Translations under genes and position numbers: made by a program
Shown: in pieces, positions 15,718 through 23,902 of the stretch
How the letters are laid out: each line of letters opens with the position of its first letter
How positions within the stretch are numbered: the first letter of the stretch is position 1
The notes under the pieces: model-generated
The model's database searches: none
Seen by the model: the letters and a program-made list of their open reading frames with translations, nothing else
What the model was told of the DNA's origin: nothing
Assembly (NCBI RefSeq): GCF_009362815.1
Contig: NZ_WHNX01000028.1
Location: 1 to 33,117, forward strand
DNA from: Alkalibaculum sporogenes
GTDB lineage: Bacteria > Bacillota > Clostridia > Eubacteriales > Alkalibacteraceae
Reading direction: 5' to 3'
DNA: 33,117 nt

Positions 15718-16203
15718 ATGGAAATAGACATACGAAAATATCAAGACACTGATTTAACTCAAATGTTAATAATTTGGAATAATATTATTGAAAATGCTGA
15801 TGCTTTTCCTCAAATGGATATTTTAAATGAAAAAGAAGCAAAAAGTTTTTTTAAGGATCAAACATATACAGGTATAGCGGTGTTAGATAATCAAGTGGTT
15901 GGATTGTATATTTTGCATCCTAATAATATAGGTAGATGCGGACATATTGCAAATGCGTCTTATGGTGTACATGAGAAATATAGGGGGTTTGGCATAGGAG
16001 AAAAGTTAGTTCGTCATTCAATGAAAATTGGAAAGATATGTGGATTTTCTTTGTTACAGTTTAACGCTGTAGTTAGCTCAAATACATCTGCTATTTACCT
16101 TTATGACAAAATAGGATTTCATAGAGTAGGCACTATTCCTAATGGATTCCTCCTTGGTAATGAAAAGTTCGAAGAAATAATAATATATTATATTGAATTA
16201 TAG
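15718..16203 (+). CDS. GNAT-family N-acetyltransferase
   Basis: 161 aa. The acetyl-CoA binding motif is clear: YGVHEKYRGFGIGEKLVRHS (R-G-F-G-I-G at about residues 90-95). It is followed by FNAVVSSNTSAIYLYDKIGF and GFHRVGTIPNGF, the typical end of the fold. AAGGAG at 15703-15708 precedes the ATG. The usual reaction is transfer of an acetyl group to an amine, but the substrate cannot be told. It is a single gene. Confidence 0.9.
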   Translation: MEIDIRKYQDTDLTQMLIIWNNIIENADAFPQMDILNEKEAKSFFKDQTYTGIAVLDNQVVGLYILHPNNIGRCGHIANASYGVHEKYRGFGIGEKLVRHSMKIGKICGFSLLQFNAVVSSNTSAIYLYDKIGFHRVGTIPNGFLLGNEKFEEIIIYYIEL

Positions 16204-16387
16204 AGGCAACATATTTTAAAAGTAATAACTTTCACTACTTGAATATAAATTACATAAATATAAACCTAGAACAAATAATAAGTTCAAATATCTAGACAAG
16301 TGTGTGATTATGTTTTGAGTTATATTTATGGGTATACATATAAAGTAATCATATATGATAAAAGTGTACATTAATTCGATTAACATG

Positions 16388-16396
16388 TGCTATAAT
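16388..16396 (+). promoter_or_regulatory. Extended -10 promoter of mgtE
   Basis: TG-C-TATAAT is a consensus extended -10 element. No good -35 is seen (ACATTA 17 bp upstream), as expected for this promoter class. Transcription would begin near 16403, leaving a leader of about 190 bases. Confidence 0.65.
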
Positions 16397-16402
16397 GTAA
16401 CG

Positions 16403-16583
16403 AGTTTATAATCATAATTAAAAAGCATGTATTACTATGAAGTAAAAACAAATATGAAAGTTGGTGGTAGTTTATGGACTCTGGACCCATATGTGGAGAA
16501 GATAGTAGTTTGAAAACAAAATATCAAATTGAGAGCCATGACTATCATTTTTCAAAAGGTATAAGTGGCTCTTAAAAAGGAGG
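16403..16583 (+). promoter_or_regulatory. Long structured leader of mgtE, possible riboswitch
   Basis: AGAGCCA (16532-16538) can pair with TGGCTCT (16566-16572), just before the AAAAGGAGGG ribosome site. GATAGT (16501-16506) can pair with ACTATC (16541-16546), which lies inside the loop of the first hairpin, so the two cannot both form simply. There is no T-run, so control would not be by an ordinary terminator. I could not recognise the Mg2+ M-box consensus. A regulatory role is inferred from the length, the competing stems and the gene downstream. Confidence 0.4.
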
Positions 16584-16590
16584 GCTAATC

Positions 16591-17925
16591 ATGACAGACC
16601 AAATTATGAATTTAATTGAGGAAGGCAAATTTTCTCAAGCCAGAAACGAAATTATTGAAATGAATGTAGTAGATATTGCCCATTTTTTAGAACAATTAGA
16701 AGAAGAAAAATTATTGGTAATGTTTAGATTGTTACCTAAAGAAATAGCAGCTGATGTATTTTCGTATATTTCTAGTGAACTTCAACAATATATTATCGAA
16801 GTTATTGCCGATAAGGAAATTAAAAGTATTATCGATAAGCTTTTTCTCGATGATACTGTAGATATTTTAGAAGAAATGCCAGCAAATGTAGTTAAGAAAA
16901 TATTAAAAAATACTAGTCAAGATAGAAGAGAATTGATCAACCAGTTTCTTAATTACCCAGAAAATTCAGCTGGCAGTATCATGACAATTGAATACGTAGA
17001 TTTAAAAAAAGAAATGAATGTTAAAGAGGCTATCGATCATATAAAGAAAATAGGTGTAGATAAAGAAACGATAAACACTTGTTATGTAATGAATAAGAAT
17101 AGAAGATTAGAAGGGATTATATCATTAAGAAAACTAATTTTAAGTGATGAAGAAACTCTTATAGAGGATATAATGAACACTAATATTATTTCAATTCAAA
17201 CTTACGCAGATCAAGAAGATATAGCTGCACTCTTTAAAAAGTATGATTTATTGACAATGACCGTTGTCGATAATGAAAATAGATTAGTAGGAATTATTAC
17301 CATTGACGATGTAGTAGATATTATTGAACAAGAAAATACTGAGGATTTTCAAAAAATGGCAGCTATGCAACCATCAGATGAAGAATATTTAAAGACATCT
17401 GTATTTAACTTGGCGAAACATAGAGTGTTATGGTTATTAGTTCTTATGATTTCAGCAACTTTTACAGGTAATATTATAAGAAGATACGAGGACGCATTAT
17501 TATCTGTGGTAGTTTTAGCTTCATTTATTCCAATGTTAATGGATACTGGAGGAAATTCTGGTTCTCAATCTGCCACACTAGTGATTAGAGGTATTGCATT
17601 AGAAGAGATAAAGTTAAAAGATATCTTGAAAGTTCTATGGAAAGAACTTCGCGTAAGTATTATGGTAGGTTCAACGCTAGCAATAGTGAATTTTATACGA
17701 ATATATTACTTTGAAAAAGTAGATTTAAATGTAACTATAGCAGTATGTGTTAGTTTATTGATAACAGTAGTAGTTGCTAAAATTGTGGGTGGTGGATTAC
17801 CAATTATCGCAAAAAAACTTAAATTAGATCCTGCGGTAATGGCAGCACCACTTATTACGACAATTGTCGATGCTGTAGCTTTAATATCCTACTTTTCAAT
17901 AGCTTCTCGTTTACTAGGACTTTAA
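16591..17925 (+). CDS. mgtE: Magnesium transporter MgtE
   Basis: 444 aa, typical MgtE. The N-terminal superhelical domain (about 1-130) is followed by two CBS domains (about 135-255, with SAGSIMT and TVVDNENRLVGIITIDDVVDII). Then comes the membrane domain with about five helices, including the pore segment MLMDTGGNSGSQSATLVIRG, and VMAAPLITTIVDAVALISYF near the end. It is a Mg2+-gated channel that closes when cytosolic Mg2+ binds the N and CBS domains. AAGGAGGG lies just upstream of the ATG. A long structured leader precedes it and a strong terminator follows. Confidence 0.97.
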   Translation: MTDQIMNLIEEGKFSQARNEIIEMNVVDIAHFLEQLEEEKLLVMFRLLPKEIAADVFSYISSELQQYIIEVIADKEIKSIIDKLFLDDTVDILEEMPANVVKKILKNTSQDRRELINQFLNYPENSAGSIMTIEYVDLKKEMNVKEAIDHIKKIGVDKETINTCYVMNKNRRLEGIISLRKLILSDEETLIEDIMNTNIISIQTYADQEDIAALFKKYDLLTMTVVDNENRLVGIITIDDVVDIIEQENTEDFQKMAAMQPSDEEYLKTSVFNLAKHRVLWLLVLMISATFTGNIIRRYEDALLSVVVLASFIPMLMDTGGNSGSQSATLVIRGIALEEIKLKDILKVLWKELRVSIMVGSTLAIVNFIRIYYFEKVDLNVTIAVCVSLLITVVVAKIVGGGLPIIAKKLKLDPAVMAAPLITTIVDAVALISYFSIASRLLGL

Positions 17926-17942
17926 CATAATAAATTTAATTA

Positions 17943-17969
17943 GTGAGAGTAAATACTCTCGCTTTTTTT
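17943..17969 (+). terminator. Terminator after mgtE
   Basis: GTGAGAGT and ACTCTCGC form an 8-bp stem (one G-T pair) around AAAT, followed by seven T. Confidence 0.9.
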
Positions 17970-18080
17970 GTGTAAAAAAGTTCATTAGTACTATAAATGT
18001 ATAAGATGCTAAATTTTAAAAATATAAAAGTATAAGGTTTAGCTTTACAATAAATACTATCAATAAGGTAGGTGATTTAT

Positions 18081-18953
18081 GTGAAGAGATTATATATATA
18101 TTTATTTATTATAGTATTATTATTTACGACAATAACGATGGGATGTAATCGTAAGGAAGAAGAAAAGAAGGCTGAAAACGAAAAGCCACCTTCTACCATG
18201 AAGGAATTTCAAAAATTAACTGATCAAGTTGTAGAAAGTACAATGGAAAAAAAATGGGCTGATAGTTTGACTAAAACCAAAGAAATACAGTCGAAATGGA
18301 ATGAATTATACCCAGATTTACAGAAAAAAGGTATTTCAAAAGATAATGTAGACAGCTTCGTAAAAGACTTAAATGTTCTATCTGATGCTCTTATAGCAAA
18401 AACTCTAGAACTTCCAGCAGTAGAAATACAAGAAGAAAGCAAACCTCCAGTTGATGAGCAACAGAGTGGTGAAGAGGAAAGCCAACAAACTAGTGCTCAA
18501 CAATCAAGTGATGAAAACGAAAAAAAAGAACAAGATCCTGAGAAGGCATTACTAGAAGTTGACCCTATGCTTGGAATTACCCAACAGGAACTTGTTGTAG
18601 TGGATGCATCTGTAGAACTATTAAAGCATATACCAAATTTTATATTGTTATTTGATGCACCTGTCCCAGCTCCTGTGTATCAATTAAAATATTTAGTGTA
18701 TAATACCAATCTTACTTCAAAAAAAGGTAACTGGAATGAAACTGATAAAACTATGAAAGAGATTAATGAGACATGGAGTACTGTAGAGACGAAGGCTTTA
18801 GAGGCTAATGAAGATGCGAAAACTCAAATAGATCAGAGCATAAAAGAACTCGAGATTGTAATAAAACAAAGAAATGAAAGACTAGTTGGATTAAAAAGCA
18901 ATGTTACTATAGAAGTTATTGAAAAACTAATTGAAGCTTTTGAAAAAGAGTAA
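18081..18953 (+). CDS. Putative lipoprotein, helical
   Basis: 290 aa from the GTG at 18081, with AGGTAGGTG upstream. An in-frame GTG at 18072 lies inside the ribosome site. A lipoprotein signal peptide ends in TITMGC with the lipid-bearing Cys22. Next come a helical part (about 30-115), a Glu/Gln/Ser-rich low-complexity linker (about 120-160) and a second helical part to the C-terminus. The protein is probably anchored on the outer face of the membrane. I do not recognise the family. It is flanked by terminators on both sides, so it is a single-gene unit. Confidence 0.75.
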   Translation: MKRLYIYLFIIVLLFTTITMGCNRKEEEKKAENEKPPSTMKEFQKLTDQVVESTMEKKWADSLTKTKEIQSKWNELYPDLQKKGISKDNVDSFVKDLNVLSDALIAKTLELPAVEIQEESKPPVDEQQSGEEESQQTSAQQSSDENEKKEQDPEKALLEVDPMLGITQQELVVVDASVELLKHIPNFILLFDAPVPAPVYQLKYLVYNTNLTSKKGNWNETDKTMKEINETWSTVETKALEANEDAKTQIDQSIKELEIVIKQRNERLVGLKSNVTIEVIEKLIEAFEKE

Positions 18954-18986
18954 AAGTATAGTAGTGGATAAAAGAAGAAGTTTAAT

Positions 18987-19020
18987 ATTCAGTAGAGGAT
19001 GAAGAAAACCCCTACTGAAT
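18987..19020 (+). terminator. Hairpin after lipoprotein gene
   Basis: ATTCAGTAG (18987-18995) and CTACTGAAT (19012-19020) form a perfect 9-bp stem, extended by GG/CC. It is followed by AAAGTTTCACTTT, which can form a second small hairpin, rather than by a plain T-run, so termination may be partial. Confidence 0.65.
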
Positions 19021-19046
19021 AAAGTTTCACTTTATTATTTGCTTAT

Positions 19047-19089
19047 TGTAACATTGGTTACATAAGTAATGTCATAAAGAGAGTATACT
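19047..19089 (+). promoter_or_regulatory. CRP/FNR-family operator with class II promoter
   Basis: TGTAAC-ATTG-GTTACA at 19047-19062 is a perfect 6-bp inverted repeat. The -10 TATACT at 19084-19089 predicts a start near 19096, so the palindrome is centred at -41.5, the classical place for activation by CRP/FNR-type regulators. No -35 box is present, as expected. Given the genes downstream, an NO-responding regulator of the HcpR type is a reasonable guess. Confidence 0.6.
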
Positions 19090-19123
19090 AAGTTTATAAA
19101 ATAAAAACTGTGGAGGTAATAGT

Positions 19124-19318
19124 ATGAAAATAGAGAGAAATATGACAATAGGTGAAGTAGTAAGAAAATATCCAAATTTAATACCAGTGCTTGGGAGTTT
19201 TGGTATGGGCTGTGTAGGATGCCCTTCAGCACAATCAGAAACATTAGAAGAAGCAGCTAGTGTTCATGGAATAGATGTAGATGAATTGATGAAGGCGTTA
19301 AATAATGAGGTGCAATAA
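19124..19318 (+). CDS. DUF1858 redox-disulfide protein
   Basis: 64 aa with GGAGGT at 19112-19117. [38 protein letters not shown] matches the DUF1858 domain, often found next to hybrid-cluster proteins and other nitrosative-stress genes. The CVGC pair is the presumed redox disulfide, and the HGID.DEL.KALN end is typical. It is likely to act in the cytoplasm in the response to NO or oxygen. It is the first gene after the candidate CRP/FNR operator and may be co-transcribed with the genes at 19422 and 20059. Confidence 0.9.
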   Translation: MKIERNMTIGEVVRKYPNLIPVLGSFGMGCVGCPSAQSETLEEAASVHGIDVDELMKALNNEVQ

Positions 19319-19324
19319 AGTGAA

Positions 19325-19352
19325 AGTATTAGTGCCTGTTAATGCGGGATAA
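19325..19352 (+). repeat. 28-bp repeat, copy 1
   Basis: The segment from AGTATTAG to GGGATAA matches 23728-23755 at 25 of 28 bases, with the last 17 identical. It follows the stop of the DUF1858 gene. It can be read as a tiny frame GTG...GTTAATGCGGGATAA ending VNAG. See the second copy after the flavo-diiron gene. Confidence 0.65.
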
Positions 19353-19421
19353 ATCATAGATTGTGAAGTAATATCATAGCATTATATTTAATGTTAAATT
19401 CAATTGTGATAGGAGAATAGT

Positions 19422-20048
19422 ATGAGTTTAAATTTAGGTAAAATACATTATTGGTTATACGATAAAATTCTATGGTTCGAGTCTTTAGAGAGCGAGATTA
19501 TAAATAAAGCTATGGAGGATAAACTGCCAGTTCAAGAATGGTTAAAATATATGGATGTAAATTTTGGTGAACCTACTGGAGGTGAAGCCTTAGAAGCTAT
19601 TATTGACACATCTAATATACATGGTTGGCTTCAAGAAAGAATTGCTGTAGTTGAGGCAAGGCAGTCCTATTTAATAACAAAAATTTTAGAGAATAATGCT
19701 GATTATAAAACAAAAATTAAAGATATATTTATAGCGCAAGGAAAACAAACAGCTTTAGAATATAATGAAGAGTATCTTACTGCAGAAGATGTGTATAATA
19801 CTATAAACGATTACATTTTAGAAGGTATGCCTTGTGATAGAGTTAATGAAGTGCTAGAATCCAGTGGTGATAAAATTATATGGAAAAGAACTACTTGTTT
19901 ACACGAAAAGTATTGGAAAAGTGTGGGTGGAGATATAGCAGTCTTTTATGAGTTGAGGGATGCCTGGATAAAATCTTTTGTCAATAATTTGAGAGGCAAA
20001 TTCAAATATGAAAAAGTATCACAAGACACACAAATGATATGTGGATGA
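19422..20048 (+). CDS. Conserved hypothetical protein upstream of hemerythrin
   Basis: 208 aa, AGGAGA at 19411-19416. No signal or membrane segment. It is rich in Trp and acidic residues (KIHYWLYDKILWFESLESEI, IHGWLQERIAVVEARQSYLI) and looks all-helical. A pair CxxxxN (CDRVNE) and a C-terminal ICG hold single cysteines. The stop at 20048 lies inside the ribosome site of the next gene (hemerythrin), so the two are probably translated together and may work together in NO or O2 handling. Family not recognised. Confidence 0.7.
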   Translation: MSLNLGKIHYWLYDKILWFESLESEIINKAMEDKLPVQEWLKYMDVNFGEPTGGEALEAIIDTSNIHGWLQERIAVVEARQSYLITKILENNADYKTKIKDIFIAQGKQTALEYNEEYLTAEDVYNTINDYILEGMPCDRVNEVLESSGDKIIWKRTTCLHEKYWKSVGGDIAVFYELRDAWIKSFVNNLRGKFKYEKVSQDTQMICG

Positions 20049-20058
20049 GAGGTGGATT

Positions 20059-20616
20059 ATGAATAATAGTATAGAGTTAATGGTAGATGAACATAAGTAT
20101 ATTAAGAGAATGCTAGTAGTAGTTAGAAAGAACTGTTTTAAAGTATTGAAGGGAGAAGACGTCGACTATAACGATTTTTTTCTTATGATAGATTTTGTGA
20201 GAAACTACGCCGATAAGCATCATCATGGTAAAGAAGAAGAATTGCTTTTTAATAGGATGATGAATGAACAAGGACCTACTGCTGAAAAATTAGTAAGGCA
20301 TGGTATGTTAGTAGAACACGATTTAGGACGCCTAAATATGCAAGAATTAGAAATTGCATTAAAGAATGTAATGGAAGGTGACGAAGAAGCTAAACTAGAT
20401 GTTATTGCCAATGCAATATCGTACACACATTTGCTATATAGACATATAGATAAAGAAGATAATGTAGTATATAAGTATGCTGAAAATGGACTTTCCTCAG
20501 ACACTTTAGAAGAAATCAATAGGCAATGTATTGATTTTGAAGAAGAAGCAAGAAAGAACAATGTACAAGAGAAGTACATTACATTATTAGAGGATTTAGA
20601 AGCAAAGTTATTATAA
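20059..20616 (+). CDS. Hemerythrin HHE domain protein
   Basis: 185 aa from the ATG at 20059, with GAGAGGTGG upstream. An in-frame GTG at 20041 would overlap the previous gene and adds no conserved residues. Iron ligands of the hemerythrin fold are visible: DEHKYI (His12), ADKHHHGKEEELLF, VRHGMLVEHD and YRHIDKEDNVVY. This is the longer hemerythrin-like (HHE) type linked to repair of di-iron centres and to NO/O2 stress. It follows the 19422 gene in an operon and is closed by a terminator. Confidence 0.9.
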   Translation: MNNSIELMVDEHKYIKRMLVVVRKNCFKVLKGEDVDYNDFFLMIDFVRNYADKHHHGKEEELLFNRMMNEQGPTAEKLVRHGMLVEHDLGRLNMQELEIALKNVMEGDEEAKLDVIANAISYTHLLYRHIDKEDNVVYKYAENGLSSDTLEEINRQCIDFEEEARKNNVQEKYITLLEDLEAKLL

Positions 20617-20622
20617 AAAAAG

Positions 20623-20655
20623 AACTGTTCTTCATTGAGAGGAATAGTTTTTTTT
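20623..20655 (+). terminator. Terminator after hemerythrin gene
   Basis: AACTGTTC and GGAATAGTT pair (with one G-T pair) around a short loop, followed by eight T. Confidence 0.8.
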
Positions 20656-20757
20656 AGGTTGTTTAAATTTTTAGGTGCAGCTGGAAACTTAATTATTTCT
20701 TGTTTTTTTCGACAGAGTTTGATAAATTAAGAGTAATTAAAATAAGGAGATGGTTGT

Positions 20758-21147
20758 ATGATAAAATGGAGCGACGATTATTTAGTTGGAGTAGAAGTTA
20801 TAGATCAACAGCATAAGGAGTTATTTCGCATAGCAGGTGACGCGTATGACCTATTAAAAAATGAATTTGTCACTGACAAATACGATAAAATCGTAGACCT
20901 TATTGGAGAGCTAAAAGATTATTCCGTATTTCACTTTAAGACTGAGGAAGCACATATGATAGATATTGGATATAAAAAGTATTTATCTCATAAGTCGCTA
21001 CATAATGATTTTATTGAAACTGTTAATAAGATTGATTTGGAAAAAGTAGATGAACAACAAGATGAATACATACTATCAATTATAGAATTTGCAGTAGATT
21101 GGATTGTAAAACATATTTACGAAAATGATAAACTTATTGTGATGTAA
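20758..21147 (+). CDS. Bacteriohemerythrin
   Basis: 129 aa, AAGGAG upstream. All seven ligands of the O2-binding di-iron site are present: His19 (IDQQHKELF), His59 and Glu63 (FHFKTEE), His78 and His82 (HKSLH), His119 and Asp124 (KHIYENDKL). The length is that of single-domain bacteriohemerythrins, which bind O2 reversibly in the cytoplasm. A single-gene unit between two hairpins, it lies near a second hemerythrin and the flavo-diiron gene, consistent with oxygen or NO defence. Confidence 0.95.
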   Translation: MIKWSDDYLVGVEVIDQQHKELFRIAGDAYDLLKNEFVTDKYDKIVDLIGELKDYSVFHFKTEEAHMIDIGYKKYLSHKSLHNDFIETVNKIDLEKVDEQQDEYILSIIEFAVDWIVKHIYENDKLIVM

Positions 21148-21167
21148 ATAAAAACTGAAATCAAATT

Positions 21168-21211
21168 CATAATATATATAAAGGGCAGAAATGTCCTTTA
21201 TATATATTATG
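21168..21211. terminator. Perfect 17-bp stem-loop
   Basis: The 17 bases at 21168-21184 (CATAATATATATAAAGG) are the exact reverse complement of 21195-21211, around the 10-nt loop GCAGAAATGT. It lies 20 bases after the hemerythrin stop. There is no T-run, but the long stem could end or stabilise the message. Confidence 0.6.
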
Positions 21212-21562
21212 GCGAAGTAATAAGCCAAATCACTCCTTACAGACATTTGGCGTCTACCGCGTAAAACTCGCAAAGCGTGTTTATTGTGTTTCTCTAGAAC
21301 ATCCCCGAGTACACACTATTAGCTAACAAAATATTAGGTATTTATCATAGATAGTATTCAACAAAATAAATATTGTACTGATATTACTTAGTCAAGGTAA
21401 ATTTCTACGATTCAATTCATAAAATTGATTTCAATGATAATTAATGGGCATATATGTATATATATAGATAATAATTAGGATAATAAGTACTATTGTTATT
21501 AAAACTTATGTTTAGTTTTAGAATACCCTATCAATTAATAAAAAGTCGGAAGATATAAAGGT
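21212..21562 (+). other. Intergenic DNA with GC-rich palindromic patch
   Basis: Bases about 21212-21310 are GC-richer and hold GCCAAAT/ATTTGGC (21223-21229 and 21245-21251 region) and CGC-AAA-GCG type repeats. The rest to 21562 is AT-rich without genes. Nothing coding was found on either strand with a ribosome site. Confidence 0.4.
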
Positions 21563-21571
21563 GTGTTTTTA

Positions 21572-22375
21572 TTGAGCTTAGAACGATTTATAGATGAGTG
21601 GGAGGCATCAAAAAAAGATTCTGAATTATCACAAATCAAAGATTATTGGGAAGTAAGGGCAGATGAGTTTAATGATCATGACAAATCTAATTACGATGAT
21701 ATTATTCCTTTATTTGAGGAAAGAGGTATTGTTAAATCAAACTACGATATATTAGATATAGGTTGTGGTCCGGGAAAACTATCTATAAATATAGCGAAAA
21801 AAGTACGTTCAATTACAGGCATTGATATCTCAGAGAAGATGGTTAAACATGCAGAAGAAAATGCTGAATATGTAAATTTAAAAAACACAAGTTTTAAGGT
21901 AGCGTCATGGCAAGAAATTAATTTACGAGAAGAAAGCTTTCATAAAAAATTTGATGTAGTTATAGCCTCTATGACTCCAGGAATTAATAGCTATGATACT
22001 CTAAGCAAAATGTTGGATGCTAGCAAGAATCATTGCTTTTTAAGTTCATATGTATATCGTAAAGACCTCAGAAATGAAATTGAAGACCATTTAGCTGAAA
22101 AGAGTAAAGAAAGTCAAAAAAATAAAATTTATTACGTATTCAATATTTTATGGGAATTAGGTTATTTTCCTGAATTATTATATAAAGACGTAGATGTTAC
22201 TAATGTTTATACTTATGAAAAAGCTGTTGAAATTTACATTACAGAGTTTTTAGCTGAAGGGTATAAGAAGAAAAAAATAGAAGAATTTCTATTATCAAAG
22301 ACAAATGATGAGGGGATGGTAGTTCAAAAATATAGTGCCAAGGTTGCTTGGATGCTTTGGAATTGTAAAAAATAG
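21572..22375 (+). CDS. SAM-dependent class I methyltransferase
   Basis: 267 aa from a TTG at 21572, with AAGGTG 8 bases upstream. An in-frame GTG at 21563 overlaps that ribosome site. The S-adenosylmethionine loop ILDIGCGPG (residues 60-68), the acidic ITGIDIS strand end and FDVVIASMTPGI identify a Rossmann-fold methyltransferase. The N-terminal IKDYWEVRADEFN is typical of this group. The substrate cannot be told. It stands alone between a hairpin-rich gap and the promoter of the flavo-diiron gene. Confidence 0.85.
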   Translation: MSLERFIDEWEASKKDSELSQIKDYWEVRADEFNDHDKSNYDDIIPLFEERGIVKSNYDILDIGCGPGKLSINIAKKVRSITGIDISEKMVKHAEENAEYVNLKNTSFKVASWQEINLREESFHKKFDVVIASMTPGINSYDTLSKMLDASKNHCFLSSYVYRKDLRNEIEDHLAEKSKESQKNKIYYVFNILWELGYFPELLYKDVDVTNVYTYEKAVEIYITEFLAEGYKKKKIEEFLLSKTNDEGMVVQKYSAKVAWMLWNCKK

Positions 22376-22456
22376 TGTAAAATTTTATTGTGTATTTTTA
22401 ATAGTTAAACTATCACCAATTATTTACGGAATGTTAGATACTAATTATATATTTAA

Positions 22457-22485
22457 TTGTTGAAAAACATGAAATATGTTAATAT
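22457..22485 (+). promoter_or_regulatory. Promoter of flavo-diiron gene
   Basis: TTGTTG at 22457-22462, 17-bp spacing, TAATAT at 22480-22485 with an upstream TG (extended -10). Transcription would start near 22492, 28 bases before the ATG. No CRP/FNR-type palindrome is seen here. Confidence 0.65.
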
Positions 22486-22519
22486 TGTATCAGGGTTTCG
22501 AAGAAGAAGGAGTGTTAAA

Positions 22520-23710
22520 ATGGATTATAAAATTACTGACAAGGTAACTTGGGTTGGAAAGATTGATTGGGAACTAAGAAAGTTTCACGGTGATGAATAT
22601 TCTACAAAGAGAGGTACATCTTACAATTCGTACCTTATAAAAGATAAGAAAAATGTATTGATTGACACGGCATGGTTGCCTTACGATAAAGAATTTGTGA
22701 GTAACTTAAAAAAAGAAATTGATTTAAAAGAGATAGACTACATTGTTATGAATCATAATGAAGTGGATCATAGTGGAGCTTTAATTGAATTGATGCGAGA
22801 AATACCCAACACGCCTATATATTGTACTGCAAACGGCGCAAAAGTTTTAAAAGGGCTTTATCATGAGGATTGGAATTTTGTAACAGTTAAGACAGGAGAT
22901 ACTCTAGATATCGGAGATAGCAAGTTGGTATTTATTGAAGCTAGGATGCTACATTGGCCTGATACTATGTTTACTTATATGACTGGAGATAATATTCTGT
23001 TTAGTAATGATGGCTTTGGTCAACATTTTGCAACGGAAAATCTTTACAATAATACTGTAGACCAAGCTGAATTATATCAAGAGGCATTAAAATATTATAC
23101 AAATATTTTAACTCCATTTAGTGTACTTGTTAAAAAGAAAATTGAAGAGATATTGAGTTTTAACTATCCGTTAGACATGATTTGTCCTAGCCATGGAGTA
23201 ATATGGCGTGATAATCCAGTTCAGATTGTTGAAAAATACCTAGAGTGGGCAGATAATTATCAGGAAAACCAAATTACTTTAGTATACGATACTATGTGGA
23301 ATGGAACAAGAAGAATGGCTGAAACAATAGCTAAAGGGATTAAAAGTGTAGATGACGAGGTTACTGTTAAACTTTTAAATTGTGCTAAAACTGATAAAAA
23401 TGATATTATGGTAGAAGTTTTTAAATCTAAGGCAATTTTAATAGGATCATCTACAATAAATAAAGGGATTCTGTTTTCAGTAGCTGGCAATATTGAAATG
23501 ATAAAAGGTTTAGGGTTTAAGAATAAAAAAGCAGCTGGATTTGGTGCTTATGGTTGGAGTGGAGAATCTGTTAAAATTATTACTGAAGAAATAGAAAAGT
23601 GTGGTTTGAAACTAGTAGACGAAGGTATAAGAGAATTATGGAATCCAGATAAAGATGCATTAGAAAGATGTTTTGAATATGGAAAAGAATTTGTAGAAAA
23701 AATAAAGTGA
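22520..23710 (+). CDS. fprA: Flavo-diiron protein (NO/O2 reductase)
   Basis: 396 aa. Its metallo-beta-lactamase-like domain carries all six di-iron ligands: His79, Glu81 and Asp83 in HNEVDH (79-84), His145 in HWPDT, Asp164 in SNDGFG and His224 in CPSHG. A flavodoxin domain follows from about residue 250 (LVYDTMWNGTRRMAE, SSTINKGI, GAYGWSGE) and binds FMN. Such proteins reduce NO to N2O or O2 to water in the cytoplasm of anaerobes. The ATG at 22520 has AAGGAG at 22507-22512 and gives the usual length. An earlier in-frame start at 22457 would lie in the promoter. The gene has its own promoter and terminator. Confidence 0.96.
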   Translation: MDYKITDKVTWVGKIDWELRKFHGDEYSTKRGTSYNSYLIKDKKNVLIDTAWLPYDKEFVSNLKKEIDLKEIDYIVMNHNEVDHSGALIELMREIPNTPIYCTANGAKVLKGLYHEDWNFVTVKTGDTLDIGDSKLVFIEARMLHWPDTMFTYMTGDNILFSNDGFGQHFATENLYNNTVDQAELYQEALKYYTNILTPFSVLVKKKIEEILSFNYPLDMICPSHGVIWRDNPVQIVEKYLEWADNYQENQITLVYDTMWNGTRRMAETIAKGIKSVDDEVTVKLLNCAKTDKNDIMVEVFKSKAILIGSSTINKGILFSVAGNIEMIKGLGFKNKKAAGFGAYGWSGESVKIITEEIEKCGLKLVDEGIRELWNPDKDALERCFEYGKEFVEKIK

Positions 23711-23727
23711 AACTTTATATCAGTGGG

Positions 23728-23755
23728 AGTTTTAGAGACTGTTAATGCGGGATAA
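23728..23755 (+). repeat. 28-bp repeat, copy 2
   Basis: Matches 19325-19352 at 25 of 28 bases, with CTGTTAATGCGGGATAA identical. It lies 17 bases after the flavo-diiron stop and before its terminator. Like copy 1 it can be read as a tiny frame ending VNAG. Confidence 0.65.
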
Positions 23756-23774
23756 GAAACTTGAGTTTTGCAGC

Positions 23775-23811
23775 AAAGTATCATATCAATTAGATGATAC
23801 TTTGTTTTTTT
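23775..23811 (+). terminator. Terminator after flavo-diiron gene
   Basis: AAAGTATCAT and ATGATACTTT form a perfect 10-bp stem with a 9-nt loop, followed by G and seven T. Confidence 0.9.
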
Positions 23812-23902
23812 AGATACAAAATTTAGACTGACTCACTATAATCCAAAAATAATTTATATCATATATTTGAGTGATCGTTTATAGTGTTTACTTTATCCTC
23901 CC

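Noticed and set aside
16403-16583. M-box (ykoK) Mg2+ riboswitch before mgtE
   Set aside because: I could not find the conserved core, so only an unclassified structured leader is claimed.
22457-22519. Upstream start for the flavo-diiron gene
   Set aside because: The extra 21 codons overlap the promoter. AAGGAG and the usual ligand numbering support the ATG at 22520.
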